Origin: Algoriphagus marincola DSM 16067
Lineage (GTDB): Bacteria; Bacteroidota; Bacteroidia; Cytophagales; Cyclobacteriaceae
Direction of reading: 5' to 3'
Assembly: GCF_000429405.1 (NCBI RefSeq)
Contig: NZ_KE386898.1
Location: 315,631-379,630 of the forward strand
Length of the DNA stretch: 64,000 bases
The notes beneath the pieces were generated by a model. It saw only the letters and a list, made by a program, of their open reading frames with translations. It did no database searches and was not told the DNA's origin. A program made the position numbers and the translations under genes. Below are positions 24,987 through 33,231 of this stretch, one piece after another. The stretch's first letter is position 1; each line of letters opens with the position of its first letter.

Positions 24987-25472
24987 ATGTACGTAGCCTT
25001 CCAAAATTTATCAGAATCAAGCCGGGTTTGGGTGTATCAAGCTGACCGCAAACTCAGTGAAAAGGAATTGGAACTTGCCAAAAGTGAATTGAAAACCTTC
25101 TGTGAGGGATGGAATGTTCATGGGAATGGGATTTTGACTTCCTTCGAGATTTTGGAAGATCAGGTGATTGTTTTGGCTGCCGATGAGTCGAGATCTGCGA
25201 CAAGCGGTTGCTCGATTGATTCTTCGGTTCGTGCCTTGCAGAAGCTTGAAAATTTGCTGCAAATCAACTTGACTGACCGGGGAAAAGTAGCTTTCAAATC
25301 CGCCAATTCCATTCAGATAGCTCCTGCCTTGGGAATCAAATCCAAAGTGGTGGAGGGAGAAATTGATACGGATACCTTGGTGATCAATCCTCTGATTCAG
25401 ACCAAGGCAGACCTGGAAAGCCTTTGGATACCTGCCTCAAAAAGTTGGTTGAACAAATATTTTCCAAATTAA
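24987..25472 (+). CDS. Conserved hypothetical protein
   Basis: 161 residues from ATG 24987 (MYVAFQNLSESSRVWVYQADRKLSEKE). Soluble alpha/beta protein without signal peptide. The pattern resembles a small family conserved in Bacteroidota that databases sometimes label ABC transporter ATPase, but no Walker A or signature motif exists here, so that label would be wrong. It contains DESRSATSGCSIDSSVRAL and ends WIPASKSWLNKYF. Lies 26 bp ahead of the PorE-like gene. Function unknown. Confidence 0.8.
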   Translation: MYVAFQNLSESSRVWVYQADRKLSEKELELAKSELKTFCEGWNVHGNGILTSFEILEDQVIVLAADESRSATSGCSIDSSVRALQKLENLLQINLTDRGKVAFKSANSIQIAPALGIKSKVVEGEIDTDTLVINPLIQTKADLESLWIPASKSWLNKYFPN

Positions 25473-25498
25473 TTAGTAATATTCAGTCCAGATCATCA

Positions 25499-27439
25499 AT
25501 GTCTTATCGAATGAAGAATTATTTTTTGGGAATTTTCCTCATTATGCTGTCTCTAGCAGGCTGTAAAAGCCTTCAGGAAAAGGGAACAGACCAGTTCCTC
25601 TCAGGAGAATACCAGTATGCCATCAATACTTTTTCACAAATACTGGAGCAAGACACCGCTAATGAGCGGGCCAATGAAGTGATCGCTGAGAGCTATCGGC
25701 TTTCCAACCGAATTGAAAATTCTGCGGATTATTATCAAAAATTGGTGGATATCGAACCCAGTTTTGAGCGCTATTTCTTTTTGGGACAAAGTCTCAAAGC
25801 GCAACAAAAAGGAGATGAGGCTATCGAAGCTTTCGAAAATGCAAAAAATTATACCCAAGATGAGGCCTTGCTTGCCCGAACTCAGCGGGAGATCGAAGGA
25901 ATAAATCTAGCGAAAGGGATAGAGAATTACTGGCCTTTCCATGAATTGGTTAATTACCGAGAACTCAATACTCCGGGAGATGATTACGCTCCTATTGTGA
26001 GTGAAAATTTCCTCTATTTCACTTCTGCAAGGCAGGCTTCTGGAATTTATCCAGCTACAGGCACACCTTACACCAAACTATTCCGAGCCAGAGCGGAAGA
26101 CCTTCGAGTGGATGTCAGTGGGATTCAAGCCTTACCGGAATTCCCGAATGAAGAAGGATTGAATCAGGCTGCTATGGCTATCAGTCCGGATGGGAATACC
26201 CTGATCTATGCCAGGGGAAATTCTACCTCTCCACGGGACCTTCCTGAGACTGCACTTTTTGCATCTTATTTTAGAGGAGGAGGCTTCACTTTGCCCATTT
26301 GGCTGCCCGTGAATGAAGAGGAAAACTGGTGGAACTCTACTCCTGCGTTTAGTCCTGATGGGGAGGAACTTTATTTTGCTTCAGACCGACCAGGAGGCTA
26401 TGGAGGAATCGATATTTACAAAGCTACCAAATTGGCAAATGGAGACTTTGGAAATGCCGTGAATTTGGGTCCAAATGTGAATACCCCAGGAAATGAGCTT
26501 TTCCCTAGACCTGCTCCTGATGGCAAGTTTTTCTTTGCTTCGGATGGGCATCCAGGATTTGGAAAATTGGATCTTTTCGTAGCTGAGCAAGATGAAAGTG
26601 GAAAACAAGTCATCAAAAATCTCGGTGAGAATATCAATAGTGAAGCGGATGATTTCGGGATCTTTTTTACCAATTACCCTAAAGAAGGTTTCCTGTCTTC
26701 CAATCGAGAAGGTGGGATTGGAAATGATGATATCTACTATTTCGAGGATAAAACCCCGAAGCCAAAAATCGTCAACGTCCTGCTTAATGTCTTTACCAAG
26801 CAGCGGGTAGCGGGAGAGCCTGATCAGGTTTTGGATAATACTCGTGTGGTGCTTTATGATGGAAACAATAAGCAGATCGGAGGAGACTTCTCGAATAGCA
26901 ATGGTCGGGTTAGATTTACCCTGGAGCCTCAGTCTAACTATACCATCATCGCTTCAAAAGGCGGTTATTTCTCCAAATCTGTTCCATACAATACCTTCGG
27001 AAAAACACCGGATCCAGCTACTTTGGTGCAGGACGTAACCAATGTGACCTTGGATACGACGATTGTTTTGGATCAGTTGATTTTGGAAAAATCTATAGTG
27101 CTTGAAAATATTTACTACGATCTGGACAAAGCCGATATCCGACCGGACGCGGCGAAGGAGTTGGATAAACTAGTACAGATCCTGAAAGACAATCCTCAGA
27201 TTCGAATCGAACTGAGTTCGCATACAGATGACAGATCTTCTGATGCCTACAACTTGGAGCTTTCGCAGAGACGTGCCGAGTCAGCGGTGAATTACATGGT
27301 TTCTCAAGGAATTGCGGCTGATCGGTTGGTGGCCAAAGGTTATGGTGAGACGCAGTTGATCATTGAAAACGCCCAGACAGAAGAGGATCATCAGGTCAAC
27401 CGACGTACGGAGTTTAAGGTAATTGAGATTAAGGAATAA
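25499..27439 (+). CDS. PorE-like OmpA-family lipoprotein (type IX secretion)
   Basis: 646 residues; a second ATG at 25511 is equally possible. A lipoprotein signal ends LSLAGC (lipid-modified Cys22). Order of domains: TPR repeats (about 25-150), a PD40/WD40-like propeller (about 155-430; SPDGNTLIYARG, FSPDGEELYFASDRPGGYGGIDIY, APDGKFFFASDGHPGFGKLDLF), a carboxypeptidase-regulatory-like beta domain (about 440-540) and an OmpA peptidoglycan-binding domain (about 550-646; IYYDLDKADIRPDA, LSSHTDDRSSDAYNLELSQRRA). This exact order is that of PorE, which links the type IX secretion machine to peptidoglycan. Other OmpA proteins of the phylum share parts, so orthology is likely, not certain. Confidence 0.85.
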   Translation: MSYRMKNYFLGIFLIMLSLAGCKSLQEKGTDQFLSGEYQYAINTFSQILEQDTANERANEVIAESYRLSNRIENSADYYQKLVDIEPSFERYFFLGQSLKAQQKGDEAIEAFENAKNYTQDEALLARTQREIEGINLAKGIENYWPFHELVNYRELNTPGDDYAPIVSENFLYFTSARQASGIYPATGTPYTKLFRARAEDLRVDVSGIQALPEFPNEEGLNQAAMAISPDGNTLIYARGNSTSPRDLPETALFASYFRGGGFTLPIWLPVNEEENWWNSTPAFSPDGEELYFASDRPGGYGGIDIYKATKLANGDFGNAVNLGPNVNTPGNELFPRPAPDGKFFFASDGHPGFGKLDLFVAEQDESGKQVIKNLGENINSEADDFGIFFTNYPKEGFLSSNREGGIGNDDIYYFEDKTPKPKIVNVLLNVFTKQRVAGEPDQVLDNTRVVLYDGNNKQIGGDFSNSNGRVRFTLEPQSNYTIIASKGGYFSKSVPYNTFGKTPDPATLVQDVTNVTLDTTIVLDQLILEKSIVLENIYYDLDKADIRPDAAKELDKLVQILKDNPQIRIELSSHTDDRSSDAYNLELSQRRAESAVNYMVSQGIAADRLVAKGYGETQLIIENAQTEEDHQVNRRTEFKVIEIKE

Positions 27440-27441
27440 GG

Positions 27442-27509
27442 GAAATACGATAGAAATATAGCTCGCAAGCGAGCTGAAAAAAATTGAAATAGAGTGCCTC
27501 TCGTATTGG
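27442..27509. repeat. Structured intergenic element, copy 1
   Basis: About 66 bp with outer arms AATACGA (27444-27450) / TCGTATT (27501-27507) and an inner hairpin AGCTCGC-AA-GCGAGCT. Copy 2 is at 27937; together they flank the DUF3784 gene. Confidence 0.8.
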
Positions 27510-27560
27510 AGTAGTAATAATCAGGTTTTTAAATATTTTTGACTTGCTAAGGTAAAAGTT

Positions 27561-27863
27561 ATGGGTGCATTGATAGCAGGAGTTCTTTTTTTAATTATTG
27601 GTTTTGTAGTACGAGTTTATCCAGGTATTCTCGCTGGTTTTAATAATTTATCACAAATAGATAAAGAAAGAACTGTGAAGAATGGATTACCACTCTTTGC
27701 TGCACTTCTATTCAATCTGATGGGAGTTTTTTGCATTATTTCCTATCCAGTATCCATTTGGTTGGAAATGCCCAATTTAACTTCGATAGTTCAGGTACTT
27801 GTAACTTTGCTTGGAGTAGTGATATTAGTCGTCGTTGGAAATTTAAAAGCAAGCCGTAGGTAA
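27561..27863 (+). CDS. DUF3784 family small membrane protein
   Basis: 100 residues with three hydrophobic helices (about 2-20, 46-66, 75-93) and the family's N-terminal loop YPGILAGFNNLSQIDKERT. Inner-membrane protein of unknown function, common in Firmicutes and Bacteroidota. Flanked on both sides by copies of a structured intergenic repeat, which may mean the gene was inserted or duplicated as a unit. Confidence 0.75.
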   Translation: MGALIAGVLFLIIGFVVRVYPGILAGFNNLSQIDKERTVKNGLPLFAALLFNLMGVFCIISYPVSIWLEMPNLTSIVQVLVTLLGVVILVVVGNLKASRR

Positions 27864-27936
27864 TTCAAAGCACCAACAAAGCCATCGGAGTAATCTAATG
27901 GGGAGTGTGAAGATGGAATTTTTTTGATACACGGTA

Positions 27937-28004
27937 GAAATACAATAGAAATAAAACTCGCAAGCGAGCTGAAATAAATTGAAATAGATTCCCAATTGTA
28001 TTAA
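27937..28004. repeat. Structured intergenic element, copy 2
   Basis: Same orientation as copy 1. Outer arms AATACAAT (27939-27946) / ATTGTATT (27995-28002) carry compensatory changes relative to copy 1, while the inner CTCGCAAGCGAG hairpin is unchanged. Confidence 0.8.
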
Positions 28005-28020
28005 GTACTAGAAATTCCTT

Positions 28021-28160
28021 GTGTATCTCACAACCGAAGAGAGTGTATTTCGCGAAGCCTATCTCGCCGAAGGCATATCTCACGACCGAAGGGAGGGTAT
28101 CTCGGCGAAGCCATATCTTACGAAGCGAAGCGTAGCATATTTCACCGAAAGAAGTGAGGC
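28021..28160. repeat. Array of seven TATYTY-led micro-hairpin units
   Basis: Tandem units of 15-24 bp each start with TATCTC/TATTTC/TATCTT and are followed by a tiny stem with a GAA loop, e.g. GCC-GAA-GGC at about 28066 and GGC-GAA-GCC at about 28104, or TACG...CGTA. Unit length varies, so this is not a CRISPR or a simple satellite. Confidence 0.75.
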
Positions 28161-28168
28161 GTGTAACT

Positions 28169-28471
28169 TCAAGAATACCTCCTCCAAATTTCAGCCTTCT
28201 GTTTTTGTCTCTCCCAAAGTGCCTTAGCCAAATCTGATGCTACCGAATCAGGTTCCGATTGATGAAGGATTTGCTTGAGGGTGTTTTCCGATAAATCAAT
28301 TCGATAGCAAATGTTCAGGAGTTTTTCTAGATCCTTGTCCAGTAGATCCCTGACTGCTAAGGTCAAAAGTCTAATTGCCTTTTCCTCATCAAATGCCTCT
28401 ACCAATTCAGGTAAGTCAAACTGATTTTGGGCCAATTGATAGGCAGTATGTAAAATTGGTTCTTGGTTCAT
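28169..28471 (-). CDS. Conserved hypothetical small protein
   Basis: 100 residues from ATG 28471 (MNQEPILHTAYQLAQNQFDLPELVEAFDEEKAIRLLTLAVRDLL). An extension to 28495 runs into a REP-like element and is rejected. All-helical, acidic, no signal or membrane segment; the KLLNICYRIDLSE and DSVASDLAKALWERQKQKAEIW parts look like a folded, conserved domain. I do not recognise the family with certainty. Downstream it faces the micro-hairpin array. Confidence 0.7.
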   Translation of the reverse strand: MNQEPILHTAYQLAQNQFDLPELVEAFDEEKAIRLLTLAVRDLLDKDLEKLLNICYRIDLSENTLKQILHQSEPDSVASDLAKALWERQKQKAEIWRRYS

Positions 28472-28487
28472 GAGACAAAAAAATGAA

Positions 28488-28583
28488 TTCGTCATCGCGA
28501 TCCCGACAGGGGAGGGAGAAGCGATCTTAATGATTTTATGGTTGAACGAGAAAAGATTGCTTCACTTTGTTCGCAATGACGAA
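28488..28583. repeat. REP-like inverted repeat
   Basis: Arms TTCGTCATCGCGA...GAAGCGATCTT (28488-28527) and AAGATTGCTTC...TCGCAATGACGAA (28554-28583) are complementary but for two transitions and an unpaired 5-nt difference. It is of the widely seen CGTCATTGCGA type found between genes in Bacteroidota. Confidence 0.8.
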
Positions 28584-28606
28584 ATATTAATTATTAAGGT
28601 ATAGTC

Positions 28607-29038
28607 TTATTCCTTTTCTGCGCTTTCTTCTCCCGCTTCGCTAGGCTTGAGCACCTCAGGAGCGAATTTTCGGATGATTTTATACCAGCTAATGAGTTTT
28701 TTGATATCAGAGACATACACTCTGGTCTCATCTACCTCCGGAAGGATATGCTTCATAAAAGCCCGCAATTCGGCATCATCCGGATTACTGTCAAGTCCTA
28801 AATCTCCTTCAAATTCCGCCTCGACTTTCTGCATGACCTGCTGTAGAGGCTCAGCGCCTTCTTCGGTCAGGGTGTAGATCGAGATATCGCCTAAAATGGA
28901 AACTCGATGGGAGATGCCTGCTACTAGCTTGGCTTTTTTCTCATCCATGCTCTCCAAAATCACCCCTGTACGAGTAGGCTTTAATACTTTAAATAGTCCC
29001 GGTTTGCCGGAAACTGTTGCAATTTCTTTAAAATCCAT
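28607..29038 (-). CDS. DUF5606 family protein
   Basis: 143 residues starting MDFKEIATVSGKPGLFKVLKPTRTGVILESMDEKK, the diagnostic N-terminus of DUF5606, an SH3-like small domain; the middle (ISIYTLTEEGAEPLQQVMQKVEAEF) and the C-terminal TRVYVSDIKKLISWYKI also fit. Cytosolic, restricted to Bacteroidota, function unknown. Sits 38 bp after engB on the same strand; a box TATATTTG (29059-29066 on the minus strand) fits a -7 element for it. Confidence 0.88.
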   Translation of the reverse strand: MDFKEIATVSGKPGLFKVLKPTRTGVILESMDEKKAKLVAGISHRVSILGDISIYTLTEEGAEPLQQVMQKVEAEFEGDLGLDSNPDDAELRAFMKHILPEVDETRVYVSDIKKLISWYKIIRKFAPEVLKPSEAGEESAEKE

Positions 29039-29076
29039 TGGTTTAATTTATCAGTATGCAAATATAGAACTTGTGT

Positions 29077-29688
29077 TTATTCGGCCGCACCGTTTTCATA
29101 TTCTCTGACGAGTTCTTCGAGGAAGGCATTTACCTCATCTTTTCCCATCTGGTTTTCTGCGCTAGTCACAAAATAGTCTGGTGCTTCTTCGAAAATCTCT
29201 TCTGTCTTTTTCAAAAATTTTCGAACATTTTGGTCGGTTTTGGTTTTCGAGAGTTTATCAGCTTTGGTGAAAATCAAAACAGCCGGCACACCATTGACTC
29301 CGCACCAAAGCAGAAATTCCAAATCAATTTTTTGGGGCTCCAAGCGACTATCGATCAAAATAAAAACTCCGCAAAGATTCTCTCGTTTGGTCAGGTAGGT
29401 TTTGATCATGTTTTCCCAGCCCTCCTTGACTTTGACATTTACCTTGGCAAATCCGTAGCCAGGCAAATCCACCAAATACCATTGATCATTGATCAGAAAG
29501 TGATTGATCAATTGGGTCTTGCCGGGAGTTTGGGAGGTTTTTGCCAATCCTTTTTTATTGGTCAGCATGTTGATCAGGGAGCTTTTGCCCACATTGGATC
29601 GGCCAATGAAGGCAATCTCAGCCCGATCAGGCTTGGGGCAGTTGCCCGGATTGGAATTGGAAATGACAAACTCTGCTTTGCGGATCAT
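29077..29688 (-). CDS. engB: Ribosome-biogenesis GTPase EngB/YsxC
   Basis: 203 residues. All G motifs are present: G1 GRSNVGKSSLIN, G2 Thr in TPGKTQL, G3 DLPGYG, G4 TKADKL, G5 TSAE. Essential GTPase for assembly of the 50S ribosomal subunit. Monocistronic or with the DUF5606 gene downstream (38 bp gap). A TAATTTTG box at 29706-29713 (minus strand) may be its -7 element. Confidence 0.95.
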   Translation of the reverse strand: MIRKAEFVISNSNPGNCPKPDRAEIAFIGRSNVGKSSLINMLTNKKGLAKTSQTPGKTQLINHFLINDQWYLVDLPGYGFAKVNVKVKEGWENMIKTYLTKRENLCGVFILIDSRLEPQKIDLEFLLWCGVNGVPAVLIFTKADKLSKTKTDQNVRKFLKKTEEIFEEAPDYFVTSAENQMGKDEVNAFLEELVREYENGAAE

Positions 29689-30000
29689 AATTTTTTATTT
29701 CTGCGCAAAATTAGAACTTAAACCCGAAATATACATTAGACTTCCTGTTACGAGCCCAAAACGCTTTCAAATCAACCGCTTCGCTGCATTTAGCTCAATC
29801 ACCGTAGCGATGCTATGTCTATTTCGCGAAATACTTGATTTCCTTGCGTTTTGAACTCTTCCCGATTCTCGGGACAGGCTATTACGGATCCTAGTGAATA
29901 ATCCGGGTTAAATCCGAAGAGGCTAAATGCTTTATTAGCTAACAATTTTCCCTTCCTCGGGTTTCTTCAGTAATATTGCGCACCAATTACAGAATTACTG
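29689..30000. other. Divergent intergenic region with small hairpins
   Basis: 312 bp between engB and ubiE. Shows short palindromes: CCGTAGC-GAT-GCTATG near 29805, ATTTCGCGAAAT at 29821-29832, CCCGA-TTC-TCGGG near 29862, and GCATTTAGC / GCTAAATGC about 130 bp apart. The motif TATTTCGCGAA is shared with the array at 28021. No gene seen. Confidence 0.6.
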
Positions 30001-30723
30001 ATGTCCGTAGTCCCTTACAAAGATAAAGAAGACCCTAAAAAAGCTCAGGTTGCTGAGATGTTTAACAATATCAGCCCCAAATATGATTTGCTCAATCATG
30101 TTCTGAGCCTGGGTATTGATATCATTTGGCGAAAGAAAGCCGTCAAAATGCTCAAGGCTGATCAGCCGAAGTTGATTTTGGATATCGCTACCGGTACCGG
30201 AGACTTCGCGATTGAAGCTTTGGCGCTGAAACCTGAGAAAATCATCGGAGTCGATATTTCGGAAGGTATGCTTGCCGAGGGCAGGAAAAAAATGAAAAAC
30301 CGAAAGCTGGATCATATCATCGATTTACAGCTAGGGGATTCGGAAGGATTACTTTTTGAGGATAATAAGTTTGATGCCGTGATCGTTTCCTTTGGTGTCA
30401 GAAACTTCGAAAATCTGGAAAAAGGACTGGCAGATATGTATCGAGTGCTGAAGCCCGGCGGGAAAACCGTGATATTGGAATTTAGCAAGCCTAGGTCATT
30501 TCCAATGAAACAGGCCTACTCTTTCTACTCCAATGCTGTTTTGCCTCAAATTGGTAAAATTGTATCCAAGGACAATTCTGCTTATACTTATCTTCCCGAA
30601 TCCGTTCAGGCATTCCCGGATGGACAGGATTTTCTGGCAGTCTTAAACAAAGTAGGATTTCACAGCACCGTATGCAAACCGCTCACTTTTGGTATCAGTT
30701 CGATTTACGTAGGAGTAAAATAG
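30001..30723 (+). CDS. ubiE: Demethylmenaquinone methyltransferase
   Basis: 240 residues. Class I SAM methyltransferase with the UbiE/MenG signatures: [25 protein letters not shown] at the N-terminus, SAM loop [29 protein letters not shown] and [17 protein letters not shown]. Catalyses the last step of menaquinone synthesis in the cytosol; Bacteroidota use menaquinone, so MenG function is expected. Its 3' end overlaps porT by 52 bp, a linkage seen across this order. Confidence 0.95.
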   Translation: MSVVPYKDKEDPKKAQVAEMFNNISPKYDLLNHVLSLGIDIIWRKKAVKMLKADQPKLILDIATGTGDFAIEALALKPEKIIGVDISEGMLAEGRKKMKNRKLDHIIDLQLGDSEGLLFEDNKFDAVIVSFGVRNFENLEKGLADMYRVLKPGGKTVILEFSKPRSFPMKQAYSFYSNAVLPQIGKIVSKDNSAYTYLPESVQAFPDGQDFLAVLNKVGFHSTVCKPLTFGISSIYVGVK

Positions 30724-31472
30724 GGTTAATTACCCTATTTCTGACTTTTTTAACTTTATCGTCCACCAATGCTCAAGGCTTATTTGGCTTGACAAGTACG
30801 TCTGGGTCGGATGATAAGCTTTTATCTTATGGGTTTTTCCTTGCAGGTCATACCAGTACCTATCGATTGAAATATGCGGATCGATTTGTGCAAACACCCA
30901 ATACTGCCGGTCAGAATGTGCGTGCTATTTTCCCAAAATATACCCCCGGCTTTTCTTTGGGATTTATAGGAATGCTGCGCTTTCATGACCAAATGCAACT
31001 TTTATTCACACCCAAAATCGGGTTTTATGAGTTCAGAACGGAGGTTCAATATTTTTCGAATGACTTGGTGCCGGATATCCCCAATCCAGATGAGCCGGTT
31101 AGTCCTGCAGTAAATGTCAATACCCTCATCAGTGAATCCACGATGATTGAGTTGCCGCTTTTGCTGAAGTATCGCTCACAGCGATTCAATAATACCCGGA
31201 TGTATTTTATCGGAGGAGCGAGCTACATGTTCCGCACCAAGACTCAGGACGAGGCAAACTTGGAAGATTTGGTAACCGTGGGGCAGGACTACACCATTGA
31301 GTTGGGGATGGGATTTGAGGTTTACTTTCGTTATTTCAAATTTGCCCCTGAGATCCGCTTTTCTCATGGACTCAACAACCTCTACCAACCTGAAAATACC
31401 ATTCCCGAAATACGCGATGCTATCTCCAGCATCAAGCGAAAGTCAGTGACGATTTACCTGAATTTTCAATAG
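30672..31472 (+). CDS. porT: PorT family protein (type IX secretion outer-membrane component)
   Basis: 266 residues. The only in-frame ATG (30672) lies inside ubiE, giving a long n-region before the signal core ([20 protein letters not shown]). The mature protein is a small beta-barrel: [70 protein letters not shown], and a C-terminal [10 protein letters not shown] strand. PorT is an outer-membrane protein needed for type IX secretion and gliding. Gene order ubiE-porT supports the call. Confidence 0.88.
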   Translation: MQTAHFWYQFDLRRSKIGLITLFLTFLTLSSTNAQGLFGLTSTSGSDDKLLSYGFFLAGHTSTYRLKYADRFVQTPNTAGQNVRAIFPKYTPGFSLGFIGMLRFHDQMQLLFTPKIGFYEFRTEVQYFSNDLVPDIPNPDEPVSPAVNVNTLISESTMIELPLLLKYRSQRFNNTRMYFIGGASYMFRTKTQDEANLEDLVTVGQDYTIELGMGFEVYFRYFKFAPEIRFSHGLNNLYQPENTIPEIRDAISSIKRKSVTIYLNFQ

Positions 31473-31512
31473 TCGGCTTTTCGAAAGTTTTCATTTATCC
31501 TAACTTGTCCAA

Positions 31513-32271
31513 ATGGAAAGAAAAATAGCATTAATTACCGGGGCGACCTCCGGAATAGGAAAGGCCTGCGCCTTGATTTTGGCAAAAAACGGCTATGATC
31601 TGATCGTGACAGGTAGAAGAACTGATAGATTGGAAGCTTTCAAGCAGGAGGTAGCCAAGGGTATAGAAGTACTTCCTTTGACTTTTGATGTTCGGGACAA
31701 AGAAGCGGTATTTGATTTATTGGGAAATCTCCCTGAGCGATGGAAAGGAATCGATGTCCTGATCAATAATGCCGGGAATGCCCATGGAATGGATCCAATT
31801 CAGACGGGTAGCACCGATGATTGGGATGCCATGATGGATATCAATGTCAAAGGCTTGCTGTATGTGTCCAAGGCCATTATCCCAGGAATGACCGAACGGA
31901 AATCCGGGACCATCATCAACATCGGCTCCATCGCTGGTAAGGAAGTCTATCCAAATGGGAATGTCTATTGTGGCTCCAAGCATGCCGTGGATGCCATCAC
32001 TAAAGGAATGCGGATTGATCTAAATCCATTTGGAATCAAAGTGATAGGTATTCATCCGGGATTGGTGGAGACGGAGTTTTCGCTGGTTCGATTTAAGGGA
32101 GATGGGGATAGGGCCGAAAAAGTCTATCAGGGTTACGAGCCTCTTTTGGCTGAGGATATCGCCGAAATCGTGGAATTCTGTGTGAATCGGCCGCCACATG
32201 TGGTTTTGGCAGATATTGTAGTTTTGCCTACCGCACAGGCTTCAGCGACCATGGTCAATAAAAAATCCTGA
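31513..32271 (+). CDS. SDR-family NADP-dependent oxidoreductase (YdfG-like)
   Basis: 252 residues. Classical short-chain dehydrogenase: cofactor loop TGATSGIGKACALIL with TGRRTDRL (arginines favouring NADP), NNAGNAHG, catalytic Ser in INIGSIAG and Y-x-x-x-K in VYCGSKHA. The C-terminal HPGLVETEFSLVRFKGD matches the YdfG/serine-dehydrogenase (3-hydroxy acid dehydrogenase) subgroup. 40 bp after porT and 4 bp before the vanX-like gene. Confidence 0.9.
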   Translation: MERKIALITGATSGIGKACALILAKNGYDLIVTGRRTDRLEAFKQEVAKGIEVLPLTFDVRDKEAVFDLLGNLPERWKGIDVLINNAGNAHGMDPIQTGSTDDWDAMMDINVKGLLYVSKAIIPGMTERKSGTIINIGSIAGKEVYPNGNVYCGSKHAVDAITKGMRIDLNPFGIKVIGIHPGLVETEFSLVRFKGDGDRAEKVYQGYEPLLAEDIAEIVEFCVNRPPHVVLADIVVLPTAQASATMVNKKS

Positions 32272-32275
32272 TTAA

Positions 32276-33019
32276 ATGAAATACGCGTCACTACTTTTTA
32301 CAGGGCTGGTTTTTGCCTGCAGCACGCCGAAAAGTGATCAAGAGGTCTTTTCCGAGCAACAACGAGAAAACTTGGAGCCGCTAGTTGAGAAGATCGATGA
32401 GCCCGTTTCAGAGTTGGAGCAAAACTTGATCGAACAAGGTCTGGTCAACTTGGAGGAGGTGATCCCCGGAATTCGGGTGGAGCTAAAATATTCCACTGAG
32501 GATAACTTTTTTGGTCAGGATGTTTATGGTGACTTGACCACTGCCTATCTGCAGCCTGAAGTAGCTGAGATGCTTCGGCAAGCACAGGAAAAGCTTCAGT
32601 CCGAGCATCCCAATCTTGTCTTTCATGTCTATGATGGCGTTCGTCCCCGCTCTGTGCAGCAGATTCTTTGGGATAATTTGGACAAGCCGGACAGTGTCAA
32701 ACCACTTTATGTCGCTGATCCAAAAGTAGGGAGCTTACATAATTTTGGGGTGGCGGTAGACCTGACAATCTTTGACACAGAAGCTGATTCTATATTGGAT
32801 ATGGGTACGGGCTATGATTTCTTCGGTTATGCGGCTTATCCCGATCGGGAGGAGCAAATGCTTCAAGAAGGTGTCATTAGTCGAGAGCAGGTTAAAAACC
32901 GTGATATTCTCCGAAAAGTCATGACAGAATCCGGATTTACAGGGATTGGTTCGGAATGGTGGCATTTCAATGCCTTTAGCCGAAAAGAGGCGGGGGAGAA
33001 ATTTAAAATTGTGGAGTGA
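32276..33019 (+). CDS. D-alanyl-D-alanine dipeptidase-like lipoprotein (peptidase M15D)
   Basis: 247 residues. N-terminal lipoprotein signal MKYASLLFTGLVFACS (Cys15). The M15D core includes VYDGVRPRSVQQ, zinc motif SLHNFGVAVDL (S-x-H-x6-D) and the catalytic/zinc end GSEWWHF. VanX/DdpX-type enzymes split D-Ala-D-Ala; in a non-glycopeptide setting this suggests recycling of wall peptides in the periplasm. Translationally linked to both neighbours (4 bp before, 1-bp overlap after). Confidence 0.9.
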   Translation: MKYASLLFTGLVFACSTPKSDQEVFSEQQRENLEPLVEKIDEPVSELEQNLIEQGLVNLEEVIPGIRVELKYSTEDNFFGQDVYGDLTTAYLQPEVAEMLRQAQEKLQSEHPNLVFHVYDGVRPRSVQQILWDNLDKPDSVKPLYVADPKVGSLHNFGVAVDLTIFDTEADSILDMGTGYDFFGYAAYPDREEQMLQEGVISREQVKNRDILRKVMTESGFTGIGSEWWHFNAFSRKEAGEKFKIVE

Positions 33020-33228
33020 TGTTGAAATCAATTTTCAAGACGTTTACAAAGCGTCAAATAATGATGTTCAAGCTGTTGCTATTAAGTAATTCAGCTGTAG
33101 TCTTTGGTGCTTATTTCAAAATCATGGATAATCCAAATGGTGAACTACTCTTGCTCATTGGTATCGGTTTAAATGTGATTGGAACGCTAGGAATAGTCAG
33201 TAAATGGGCCAAGGGAGGGCCAATTTAG
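33019..33228 (+). CDS. Small two-helix membrane protein
   Basis: 69 residues from ATG 33019, which overlaps the preceding TGA by one base. Two hydrophobic helices (about 17-33 and 42-60; LLLLSNSAVVFGAYF and LLLLIGIGLNVIGTLGIV), lysine-rich N-terminus inside the cell. No recognised family. Tight spacing on both sides (3 bp to the next gene) supports that it is translated. Confidence 0.65.
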   Translation: MLKSIFKTFTKRQIMMFKLLLLSNSAVVFGAYFKIMDNPNGELLLLIGIGLNVIGTLGIVSKWAKGGPI

Positions 33229-33231
33229 TTT

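Larger units (their letters stand above)
27864..28168. other. Non-coding region made of repeats
   Basis: 305 bp between convergent genes: structured element copy 2 (27937-28004) and the micro-hairpin array (28021-28160). No coding potential. Confidence 0.75.

Noticed and set aside
28021-28160. Possible CRISPR array
   Set aside because: Units are 15-24 bp with no constant repeat of 24 bp or more and no spacers; no cas genes in the window.
28472-28495. N-terminal extension of the 100-residue hypothetical protein
   Set aside because: Runs into a REP-like repeat arm; ATG 28471 begins the conserved-looking sequence.
29071-29721. 216-codon ORF antisense to engB
   Set aside because: Exact shadow of engB, whose G1-G5 motifs make the minus frame the real one.
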